From Rhizophagus irregularis (taxonomy: Eukaryota > Glomeromycota > Glomeromycetes > Glomerales > Glomeraceae), in assembly GCF_026210795.1 (NCBI RefSeq), contig NC_089432.1, positions 682,001 through 746,000 on the forward strand: a DNA stretch of 64,000 nt. The letters run 5' to 3'. A model generated the notes under the pieces. That model was given only the letters and a program-made list of their open reading frames with translations. It was not told where the DNA came from and searched no databases. The position numbers and the translations under genes are program-made. Position 1 is the first letter of the stretch. The number at the start of each line of letters is the position of its first letter. Below are positions 11,411 to 22,379 of this stretch, piece after piece.

Positions 11411-11754
11411 AGTTGTGGAGTCCGGTGAGGATGTTGAGTGGAGTACGGTGACATTTGGCGGTGTGTAACATAAGAGTGTGAAGCGTACTCAGGTGATAAG
11501 AACTACCAAAAATAATATTTATTTTTTTTTTCAAAAAATATTAAAATATTTATTATTATTTTTATTGACATAATATCTCAAATAAATAATAATAATAATA
11601 ATAATGATTACGCCTGATACCTTGATGAATACTATCTCAGCCCGAAAATATTTTTGAGCATGCCATGTTGGTACACTCTGAATCACGTGTTTGGCCGTCG
11701 TGTTAGAGTAAACTGTCACATATGGGACCGGACTCCACACCGGACTCCACAACT
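11411..11754. repeat. Inverted-repeat element with 17-bp perfect arms
   Basis: AGTTGTGGAGTCCGGTG at 11411-11427 is exactly inverted at 11738-11754. A second partial copy (GGACCGGACTCCACAC) lies just inside the right arm. TACTGTATAC occurs outside both arms. GTGGAGTCCGG-type ends are seen in hAT MITEs, but I could not find a target duplication. The interior has an (ATA)n run at about 11579-11605 and no ORF of substance. Confidence 0.45.
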
Positions 11755-11774
11755 TTCCATATCACTACTGTATA

Positions 11775-11940
11775 CACGCGTAACAACTATAACTTTCATC
11801 TTAGAAGATTTTCATAAATTTTTTTTTTATAATATATACATTAATACGCACGTAACATTTTTATCTTAGAAAATTTTCATAAATTTTTTTTATTATACAT
11901 TATACGCTAATACGCGCGTAACATTTATAGAAATTTTTCA
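11775..11940. repeat. Tandem repeat, about 66-72 bp period
   Basis: The motif ACGCRCGTAAC, followed by a TTATCTTAGAAGATTTTCAT-like block and a T-run, appears at about 11779, 11851 and 11917; the third unit is partial. Confidence 0.5.
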
Positions 11941-12809
11941 AGATTTTTAAATTAATTTTTTTATTAAAGAAATATTTTACAACGAGATACAAAGTATGAG
12001 CATTTTTCTTGGAATATTTTATGACAAAAAATTAAACTAAACCAAATATTAGAAATGTTTATCAAATGGGTAAAGAATTATCTATTATATTATTATTTAT
12101 TCTCTCCTTACAAAATAACCTTTGTATTAAAAAAATACCATTATTAAAGTGAAAACACTTCACAAATTTTCCATTGAAATTTTGTTTGTAAATATGAGTA
12201 TTCAAACAATTTTATTTTTCAACATACCAATCAAAGCCAATTAATTTAATCAGAATGCTAAAATTATACTATGAAAATCTACAAAAAGCACGTACATGTT
12301 AGTAAAATCACAAACTTTAGTTGAAAGAAGTTTCAAACAATACATAATAATTATTTAATCCAAAACTCAAAGAAACCAGAATAAACTTACCTATTGCAAG
12401 TGTTAAAGCGTAATTATTAGGGAAAGTACACTTTGTATTTATTTGATTTAAAAATTTTGAAATTTTTGATAAAAAGATTTATTTATTGTTCTAATATACA
12501 CTATTATGAAAATAATGGTAATAAAAAAATATTTAATATAAAAAAAAGAATATAAAAGAAAAAAAACCAAATGAAAGAGCAGTGTAAGAAAGAGTGTGAG
12601 CATAGCGTTTATGATTTCGTGTGAAAAAAAAAATGGACTAACACATGGTCAATAATAACATAATCAGTTTTCCCAACAGAACTAATGATAACTTTATTTT
12701 TCCGGTGCATGTAAGTTTAGTCAATAGCATAATAAATATGACAATATACAAAGTATAGACATTATTTTTATTTTATAATGTTTTACATTCGTAGTATAAA
12801 AAAAAATGA
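11941..12809. other. Intergenic, AT-rich
   Basis: Sequence downstream of the Crinkler gene. No coding or structured feature is recognised. Confidence 0.5.
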
Positions 12810-15547
12810 TTATTTAGCTTCCTCTACCCACTGATCACCCTTCTTATGAAGAACCCTACTCAACACATATGCACGTTTCCCCTGAAAAACAATTCCGCAC
12901 TCAACCAATTTTGTAGTTCTTATCCCGGTGCGGTATTTTTTCTCCTTTATCTGATCTAATGCCTCTTTAGCTTTTTTTTCCATATCTATGTTTTTCTTTT
13001 TCTTATCGTATATTTTGAAATCCATAAGTATTGATACCTCATAAATTACTTTTTCTGTATTTGGTACTATTCTAACATCAAAACGTCCTTCACCAGCTTC
13101 TCTGTTTGAAGACAGCTCATAATTATGATATCGTACTGGTGAAAGTATGCCAACCATGAGCATATGATAATTAGTTTCCGCTAAGTTATCTGGAACATCA
13201 AAATATGAAAGAGATTCCATTATCATTATTGGAAGTTCTTTCTCAAATTTCGTGAGGTTGCATTGCAAAAGCATCTCCAACATTGTATCTGGATTAAATG
13301 AAATTCTTCTATTTAACCATCCCTTCCATTCTGTGAAAACCTCTGTGTTTGGAATGTATAGATGCCCTTCTTTGTTCATGGTAAGATAACCTCCATAGTA
13401 AAGTAATGTCCATAGTGTATCATTTGCACATTGAGATAATAAATTGTAATCGATATCTCCCATAATCTCCACATTGACCGCGTCTTTTCGGAGCAACATT
13501 ATGGTTTTGTTTCTAAAGTCTTCATTTGAGTGCCAAAGTAATTGTTTGATAGTTGCGGTGCCTCCTGTTATATTTCAAGAAACCATGTTATGAAACAATT
13601 TCTAACAGGGCCAATTAATGCATGCCTTACCTGTATCTACCCAGTGTGCCTCCAAACGATTCGTGCTAATGAATTTATTGATTGACCAAGGATTGTATAA
13701 AGGTATTGTACCATTCGAAGCCATATAACCGTCATACCAATCTTTGACCTTCTTAGCTTGAGACTTTTTGTAATGTTGAAGAATAATGGAAACCTCATCT
13801 TCAGTGAAGCCAAATTTGTCAGCATACTCTTGATCGTGCATTGGGAATACTTGCATGTTGTTAAGCCCTGACAAATATCCTGATTTGGCAACACGGGACA
13901 CACCGACAAGAAGAGCTTTTTCCAAATTGTCGTCATTGCTCTGTATTTGTCAATCCAATCATTTGTTAGGTTATCGCTTGCATGATCTTACGAAGACAGT
14001 CTAAAATATGTAATAAGTGCTTACCTTGAGGAGCGCTCCAAATAGAGAAGCAAAAAAACCACGAGCTTCTTCATAATATTGATACCGATAGGCAATGTCA
14101 AGAGGATGGTCATATTCATCAATTAGGACGATACACTCTTTTCCATGATAATCTTTCAGATACCTAGAAAGGTCAACGAGAACATCATCCATGCGTTTAC
14201 AATTCTCATCTTCAGAACGTATTTGACTGAAACGTGTCTTCTCATAAGGGTCAAGTTTATCATAAACATAATTATGATTTTTGTACAGCATTGCAAACAT
14301 CCCAAATAGCTTGATTTTCATCTTTGACCAAGTTTCACAGCCATCGAAATTCTGCAAAGGAAACGTAAAAAAAAGGCAGATCAACAGAACAATTCACAGT
14401 AGCAGTCCGGATGCAAATAATGCCATACCTTCAAAGAGAGAAAGATGACTGGGTACTTGCAAAAATGTGTGTCAAAAAGGCTCTGTTTCTCCATAATTTT
14501 CATGTCTACGAACAATTCACGGCGGTATTTCTTATTGTCTGGGTGGATGGGAATCGAAAAAAAATCTCTAAGCATCGTGAGGTTAATTGTTTTTCCAAAC
14601 CGCCTTGGCCGAACGATAAGAGAGACTTTCGAATTGCACTCAATGAACTCGGAGATCAGAGATGTCTTATCAAGAAAAGTGCAACCTCCGTTCACAATTT
14701 TGCTGAAGCTGTCCCAGCCAATGGGTATGCTTTTTCCTGCGAAGAGAGTAGCAGTACCATCTAACATAATCGAAAAAGAGATTAGTCTCTATGAAAAGAA
14801 AAAAGGGAAATAAACAAAGAATAGTGCACATACATTTTATCATCTTTTGTCTTTTGCACGAAGGTGACCACGGTGGCACTAGAAAAAATGATTAGAATGA
14901 TTTTGTAAATTACAGAGAATACTAAGGGAGTATATGCCTTCTTTATTCTGCGAATATTTACCTTCCTCTTCTGTACGTGCTCTCTTCAAAGGAGGTTCTT
15001 TGGCTGAATATAGGGATAAAAGAAAAAAGAAGAAAGGAAATGCAAGTTAGTCGAAAAAGTTGTACAAGATATCCTCAAAGATAAGTATTTTCCGCCATAA
15101 CTTTTCTAATAAAACAGTATTTATACCAAACCAGTACTTACCCGGTTTCTCTATTATGATGTGAATGTGTTTATCGGGAGGATCCTCAACAAAAATGTTT
15201 TTAATATAGTCATCCGGGTTTAATGGCACACCTCCGAGTTGCTTTTTAATATCAATCCCTGCGTGAACATTTGGTACGTCTTGTAATTTTGTTAGTTTAT
15301 CGTCCTTGTCTTCTGGCTTTGTGGAAATGGACACCTTCCATAACCTTAACTCGTTGGCTATAAAGGTGTACCTGTAATATTCGCATAACAGTTTTTTGAA
15401 ATGATCAATATTGAGTTTTTCGAAACTGATTTTCTCTCGTCCTATCTTTTTTCCTTCAGTCCTACTAATATTAATCGTGAAACGGTCCTCGATACTGTCG
15501 CCTAAAACAAGACAAAAAATAATCATTATGTCGTTTAAGTTAGACAT
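12810..15547 (-). CDS. Crinkler (CRN) effector with P-loop NTPase and PD-(D/E)XK nuclease
   Basis: Seven minus-strand exons join in frame into 738 residues: 15547-15142, 15003-14962, 14878-14834, 14760-14429, 14351-14025, 13940-13631 and 13564-12810. All six introns are GT-AG. Residues 1-135 are a Crinkler N-terminal ubiquitin-like domain (CLVLGDS near the start, LRLWKVSI, IKKQLGGVPL, HIHIIIEKP). Exon 2 encodes a basic patch, PLKRAR, a possible nuclear signal. Residues 165-500 form the AAA-ATPase-like NTPase domain: Walker A variant RPRRFGKT (215-222), Walker B CIVLIDEYD (to 356), VGVSRVAKSGYLSGLNN, DWYDGY, and WVDTGG at the exon 6/7 junction. The C-terminus is nuclease-like: GRFDV (Asp about 650), then MDFK (Asp 669, Lys 671) and ALDQIKEKKYR, as in the PDDEXK_9/DUF1703 group. 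CRNs are known from oomycetes and some fungi as proteins that act in host nuclei. Secretion here is inferred, because no classical signal peptide is seen. The first exon has two candidate ATGs (15547 and seven codons later). Confidence 0.88.
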
Positions 15548-16804
15548 GTTTATGCGCTATTTACAGGTATATATACAAAAATATGGTTGTTAAAGGTGAC
15601 CAACGTTGATAAACGATGAATATGTTTCGAAAGAGTATAATAATGTTGCGTAACACTGAGTAAAATTCGCACGTCTGAAATGTGTGTCAGGTTGACGGCG
15701 CAATGTGGTGCAGTAATTTCAAAAAATCTTTAACTTTTTTATGTAATGCTTTCAAATTTACACATTATGTGTATTTTAATCTGTTTTACAAAATTCACTT
15801 ATAAATGGAAGGAGGTTTTGGAAGTAGATTTGACTTTAGTATATAAAAACCGATTTTATCGTTTTTGCCGATCATTTCCAAAATTGGATTTGTCAAAAAA
15901 AAGGTTTTTGTTAAATAACTCGAAAATGCACCACCGTAGGATCTTGTGTAAATATCGAAATGTCATTTTTTTGTTATGTGGTAAATAAATAATGAGGATG
16001 ATCTAGGTTAAGTTGCGCACGATGTATTGTAAATGGTTATTTATGTGGGTAGCCTAAACATAACGCCCACGTGATTGCAGTGTTTTTAAATATTAGATAA
16101 CAGTTTTTAATTGATTTAATAATTAAATGGTGTGAACCCATTTTTTATTATCTAAATCACTTAACAAGAAATGATTCATGCCATTTCTTTATTAAACCTA
16201 TTGTTTGTTATCAAATTACTAATCAAAAATGGGTTCGCACCATATTTATTATCAAATGGCTAATAATTTAATAATATAACAGTGCGAACTCTTAAAACTT
16301 CAAAGATTTTTAAAATTAATTTTAACCCTTACAATTTAAGGGATAGTTAAATAAAGTATAATGCTTAAAAGCTTACTAACTTGTACTTAGTAATTATCCT
16401 AGTTTTTCTAATAAAGATTAAAATATACATTTTATAATTTGTTAAATAAAATTTATTATATCAAATAAATTAATATGCAATACATTTTATTTCAGTGATG
16501 TTTGTCATTAATGTCAAAATATTAGCTGTAAAATTTAACTAATATACTTTGTTATATTCTATTTAAAGATTTGAATAAATGTTTTATGTAATATTTTATA
16601 ACTTACTATAAAGTTGAGTTACTAAACATTTTATGAAGTATTCTAGGAGTAGATACTAGTAAATTTCCAACAAGTATGTATCAATTTTAATTTTTTCAAT
16701 AAAAAGTTCATGAAACGAACGATTTTCTTTTTATTTAATACTTAAAAAATTTTCCAAAGTATGTTGAATAAAGCAAAAATGATATTATTAAGAAAAGTAA
16801 ATAA
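15548..16804. other. Intergenic upstream of the Crinkler
   Basis: Contains the Crinkler 5' flank and a small inverted-repeat element at 16127-16243. Apparent ORFs at 15746-15988 have no recognisable motif. Confidence 0.45.
16127..16243. repeat. Small MITE-like inverted repeat, about 117 bp
   Basis: ATGGTGTGAACCCATTTTT at the left is matched in reverse complement, with one or two mismatches, by AAAAATGGGTTCGCACCAT at the right. The interior has no coding capacity. No clear target duplication is seen. Confidence 0.55.
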
Positions 16805-19800
16805 TTATAAGCTGTTAAGGATATCTTTTAAATCAAATAAATTTTCCATTTCTTTTCTTGAAAAATACTTGTCTTTGAAAGTTTCTGGAACATTTGAGAA
16901 AAATTTGTGATAATCTGGTAACAAATAACTCATAAAACTCATGTCGGGAATGTAAGTTATTGTGTTTGGATTATCAAATCGAACATATTCTATTTGCTAT
17001 GTAAATCAAAAAATATTATTATATTTTGTTCTGAAAGTAATTAATCTGAATAAGTAAATAGGAACATACCATCTCAATAGAATTTATTTCAATTGAAAGT
17101 TGAGCATTATGTAGGCCATATATTGAAATCTGATATTCTATCCAACCTAACCCCTCAAGTTTTGATACATCTTTATGTTTTAACATATAATCTTTACGAT
17201 AATTCTATAATTAAGTTAATATTAATTTAAATTTAAATAAAATAATAGAGATTTTAATCAATTAACTTACGCCATTGGGTATAAATTTTATAAAGCAATC
17301 CTTAGATAATATTTTTTTAACATTCATTTTACAAATGAGATTATCATAATAATTATTTTCTAGTTTAGGCAAAACCAAATGAAGATTTTCATTTTTAGAA
17401 GACATTACCAGTCCTGATAAACTTTAATTTTAAAATTATGATTAATTTGTATTTAAGACTATTTGATTTAAAGTATTATTATCATGAGTAAACCTTACCT
17501 GCTTATATCACTTTCTTGAAATTGACAAAGTTCACTATTCAAATTTATAAGATTTGAAACAAAATATACTCCATGTTCTAATGAGTTTAAGATATTAATT
17601 ATCATTAACTTAACTAGAAGATAATAAATAATTTGAATATTTACTTACCTTTATACATATATTTACTAAATTCATTGACAATTCCAAATTCGGTAAAATC
17701 ATTTTTGTTAATTTCACAAACTTCATATAAATATGACCAAAAATCTGGATGATCTTGTATAAAATAACCAATAAATGTAAATCCAATATAATTATTCAAA
17801 AGTGGTATTGCTTTACTATACTCTTTTAATTCAATATAAGTTTTGCATTCAATAAAATGTAGTGATTCATCTTTATAAATATGAATTTGATCGATTTTTT
17901 TTAATATATTGTTTAAATATATAGAACTATTTTTATTTAGTAAGTATTCTAGATGAAATAACTGAATCTTTGCTAAAGTATTATCAGAATTCAATAATTC
18001 TGCATACTTTTTAAATGATACTTTAGCTTTGTTATTATCATTCTTTGCATAATACGTTAAACTTTTAAGATAATATGCTGAGCTATTTAATGGATCTAAT
18101 TGTATAATTTTATCAAGATCTGATAATACTTTATCATATTCCTTAATAATACAGTATGTAATAGCTCTCCTATTCAAGTTATGAATGTTTTCTGGATCTA
18201 TAGTATAAGCTTTTGTAAAGTATGATATAGCTTTTCTATATTGTGTCATATTATATAAAATTTCTCCATAATAACATAAAACCAAAGAATCCTCGTTATT
18301 GATATTTAATAATTTATCTAATGTATCTAATGCACTCAAATAATCTACTTTTATTTCATAAATGTATGCACAATTTTTAAGACATAAATAATTATTTGGA
18401 TCATTTTTCAATGCAATATTATAATTTTCTATAGCTTTAGCTGCTCTATAAACATAATAATATGAAAAATAGCTATTTCCGAGTAATATATATAAGTTAT
18501 TTATTTTTGATTTATGTTCTAATGATTTTTTTATATTAACTATTGCTTTATCATATTTATTTTGTCTAAAAAATATTTCTCCACAAATAAAATAAGCAAC
18601 TGGTCTTTTGGGTTTTAAATCAATAGCTTCTTTTGAAAATAAGTGTGCTTGTTCATAATTGTCAAGACATCTATAAATATACGCTAAAATACATCTTAAA
18701 GAATAACTTTTAGGAAAAAAATTTATAAATTCTTTGCATAAAGATTCAGCTTTTTCATAATTTTTTTCATTTATTTCTTTTATAATATTTTGGAATGTTG
18801 GATGTTGTTTTTTTGTAATTCTTGAAAATATTGGGAATGATATTTTTGAATTTAATTTAATAATTGAATTCATAAATTCCTTTTTTTTAGTTAATATGAG
18901 TTCAACTTCCGAATTATCTGAATCATCACTGTCATATAATTGATCAGAATTTTCTAATTCAATTGAAGGTAAAATACGTCCAGATTCAAAAAATTTTGTA
19001 TACAAATTTTTATAAATTGAATTTTGTGGTAAATATCTAATATCATTATCTTCAATTTTTTCTCGACAATTAGGACATATTTTTTGCTTCAATTTTTTTA
19101 AATTGCTTAATGCTAGCATATGTTGGCATTTTAAAATACATAATTGATCCGTTGGTTCACTATTAATTGGACAAGTAATTTCATCTGCTATAACATCTAA
19201 AATGTTAAAATTTGATATTTGTTCTTTCTTTAAATATGAATTTTGATTTGAGTTTTTTCCTTTCCCCTCTTTTTCCTTTCCAGTATTATTACTTAGAATT
19301 TTTAAATCTTCAAGGTATTTCTCTTTAGCAAAAGTTAATAAATTTCGAAATTTTTCTAAAGATTCTTCCAAATTATTTTCACTTAATTTTTGCATGTATT
19401 GATCAAAATCAATTTCAATCATTGAAAACATTTTATTATCAATATTATATAAATGTAATAATAATTCAATAGATTTAAACTGAATAAAACTGCTTGGTGC
19501 TTTATTAAGTGATTCAATTGCTAAATAATAACAAAGACCATATGTTGCTATTCGAGATGATCTTTGAATAAGATTTTGTGCAAGATCTAATATTCCAAAC
19601 CACAAAATATGTGGTAGTGCTATAGGTTCATTTCCAGCAAGTTCATTTAAAAAACCTCCAACATTTTTCAAAGCTTTAGCGGCTTTATTTGATACTTCAT
19701 CAAATTTTGTTTGAGAATCTAAAATAGATTTGTCCGCAGCATCAACCCATTCTCTTTCCAAAAAGCTCCAAATATATTCCATTAATACCAATTCTCCAAA

Positions 19801-20757
19801 TTTTTTACTTATGGTCTTTTCAGAACTTCCAGACCAAATGAAAAGATTATGTTGAATTATTAACATAATTCTCCAATCTACATAATAAGATGCTACTGGA
19901 TATTTAAAACTTAAACTTTGACGTATTTGAGTAAGCATTGATAAGATTGAACTATCATTTGGAAGATTGATTCCTGCTATTGTTAGAATTCCTGGTGTAA
20001 TATTCAATGCAGTCTTAAGTAAGTCTCTAATTCTTCGTATAATTTCTTGAAACCAAGTCTCATCATCACGTAAACTATGAAGAGTATCTCGCAAATGGAT
20101 TAATAAAAAATCAATATTATAATTACGCTTTTTAATTGCAATTTGAGCATTATTTTGTTGATTGAATTGATTAAAATTTGATCTAAAATTATTATCAAGT
20201 CCTATTTCGATAACCTGAGTTGTTTTACGATGAATTTCTGCAAATTTTGCCAAAGAATTATAAACTTTATCTCGAAGTTCTTTACTAAGTACTATTGGTG
20301 AAAAACATATCCTTTCTAAAACAGTAACCAAAATTCTTAAATGTAATTCCAATCTTGCTACACTTTCTTTTGAATAATGCTTAAAAGAAGTATCAACTAA
20401 AGCTTCTAATGAATTTTCTAAAACTTGAGACGAAAACTCATTTTGTAAATTTTCAAAAAGTAATTTAAGTGCATACAAATAACTTGGTTTAGTTAGATTT
20501 TTTAAAAGTTCTTCTACTTTATCATCTGGAGTAGTGAATCCATCCTCTTCTAATTTGAGAAGGATATGATTATTGAGCATATTTTCATAAAAAATCGTTT
20601 TATATGAAACAAGGTCATTATTTTCTAAGCTACCAGAAGCAGTATTAGTAGAAGAATTTCCACTCTATTATTATATAAAGTTAATTTTAATGATATGCAA
20701 TTAATTAATTTTAATATCTTTTAAATAATAATTTACCTGACTTGAACTTCCTTCCAT
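16805..20757 (-). CDS. RING-like zinc finger / TPR protein
   Basis: Six minus-strand exons join in frame into 1209 residues: 20757-20737, 20664-17649, 17613-17499, 17421-17271, 17204-17070 and 16996-16805. The first exon encodes only MEGSSSQ. Residues 36-460 are helical without a recognised domain. Around residues 500-545 is a RING/U-box-like finger: CPINSEPTDQLC, LKCQH, then ICPNCREKI. The second Cys of a canonical RING is not evident. An acidic Asp/Ser patch follows. Residues 600-980 hold about ten TPR units, for example AIVNIKKSLEHKSKINNLY and KAISYFTKAYTIDPEN. The last four exons encode a tail without a known domain. The combination suggests an E3 ubiquitin ligase or a scaffold that binds chaperone-like partners through its TPRs. 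That function is inferred. It is transcribed away from the ion-channel gene at 24517. Confidence 0.85.
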
Positions 20758-21507
20758 ATTTTTTATTAAGAAAAAATTTTATTATACCAACCGAATTAAG
20801 TAAATTATAATCAAAATGTGTTTGTGTAATAAATATTACTAATCTATGACATATTAAATTGTTTTATTTAAATCACACAAAGTTTTGGCTCCTTTTTTTT
20901 CGGGCAATTACGAATGTACGAAACGGGTACGCAGGAAACATGTAGTGTCCGGTGTGCTTTGTACGTCTGTATGGTGTTGCGTATACGTTGTACACGGGTG
21001 TGACGCTTTCACGTGACTATGCATTAAAGTATTGATGTGTCATATAACATATATTTATCACGTGATTGGGAGTGTTGTTTAGCTATTTCAACTGTTACAT
21101 GTCGCACTGGACGCGACGTACATAGCTCACCGGACGATACATGTTTCTATGTGATCTTAGCAGAGACCGGATTTATTCCGATATTAAATCGCAAATTTTT
21201 ATCACGATAACGGAAAAAATTCGATTTTATTCTGATAAAAAATTACCAATTATAGTAAGAATTCAGGCCAACTTAGGTTGCGCTAGTGACACGACAATAA
21301 TTTTAGCCAAAAACTGTATAGATATTGCAAAATTGCAAAATCACATTTTTTAATGAGACTTCTATCACGAAATAAAATATGCAATAATTATTGACTAGTT
21401 GTCACGTGTCGGAATAAAATTGTTAAAAATCATAAAAATTCCGTTTTATTCCATAATACAGCAAAAATTCCGATTTATTCATTTATTATAAAAATGGAAT
21501 TTTCCCG
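20758..21507. other. Intergenic with nested diverged repeats
   Basis: This is the promoter side of the RING/TPR gene. Between 20900 and 21130 there are diverged pieces of the repeat found at 21508-22379 (AACATGTAGTGTCCGGTG and, inverted, CACCGGACGATACATGTTTC). From 21157 to 21513 several TTTATTCCG-like words occur between GAGACCGG and its inverse CCGGGTCTC, which looks like a further decayed element nested in the first. No gene is seen. Confidence 0.4.
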
Positions 21508-21665
21508 GGTCTCCTTATGTGTAGTGTACGGTGATCTTTTGCTATGTACGTTTGATTGCACTAAGTTGCACTAAGTGTATTATTTATAATATGTACATAA
21601 ATAATATTAATTAAATCAAAACGTACGTACGTATGAAAGAAATAAGAGACCGAACGCACGTAAAT
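21508..21665. repeat. Partial copy, inverted relative to the foldback element at 22044
   Basis: The stretch at 21600-21665, including AATCAAAACGTACGTACGTA and AATAAGAGACC, is almost perfectly inverted at 22108-22173. Weaker inverted similarity extends outward, over 21508-21600 versus 22174-22270. Together they form a long interrupted palindrome of about 150 bp per arm. Confidence 0.65.
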
Positions 21666-22043
21666 AGATTATATAGAAAAGATGTTATGTATAGACACCT
21701 ATGTATGTAGTGTATAGTGATGTGCACTATACGTTGATTTTGTGATTGTACGACATGACAAACATATTTTTTGTACGTATGTACACTAACCATACGTAAT
21801 TGTTATATGTATATATAAATGTATCCAGTGGCGCAGCATATGTGAACCGGCAAATTTTGCAAACAGGGCCGTTTTACGGCGTCATGCACTAACACGTGAA
21901 AACAAAGTGACGAATAAAGGCGTGACGAATAAGTTTTTACTCACTCGAAAAAAACTAAGTCCCTCAGATAATTATAAACAGTGAAACAAGGCTCGGGCGT
22001 GACGATGTGATGAATTAAAAATAGATCACGTGACTGTGCAAAA

Positions 22044-22379
22044 ATTGCCGGTGCGGCTGGGCTAGTACTAGTGTAGACAGTTACTGCGGCTGCGCCTTAT
22101 CATTTGTATTTACGTGCGTTTGGTCTCTTATTTCATTCATACGTACGTACGTTTTGATTTAATTAATATTTATTATTATTTATTTGCCATGTATGTACGT
22201 ACAGTACACTCAGTGCAACCATACGTACATAGCTAAATTTCACCATACACTACACACAAGGGTCTCTATACACTACATGTTTCCTAATTGCCCACGTAAA
22301 TACAAATGATAAGGCGAAGCCGCAGTAACTGTTCTACACTCGGGTTTAACTAGCCCAGCCGGCCAGCCGCACCGGCAAT
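22044..22379. mobile_element. Foldback MITE-like element with long terminal inverted repeats
   Basis: The left arm (22044-22116) begins ATTGCCGGTGCGGCTGGGCT and runs to ATTTACGTG. The right arm (22293-22379) is its reverse complement, with small insertions. The arms are about 75-85 bp, the loop about 176 bp, and there is no coding capacity. The loop matches, in opposite orientation, the copy at 21508-21665. No exact target duplication was found, so the boundaries are approximate. Confidence 0.6.

Noticed and set aside
14411..14813. Plus-strand ORFs of about 120 codons opposite the Crinkler
   Set aside because: They are antisense shadows of exon 4 of the minus-strand gene, which has clear domain motifs.
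22044..22379. 8-bp target duplication around the foldback element
   Set aside because: The flanks (GTGCAAAA and AATTTCAC) do not match, so I did not assign it to the hAT group.
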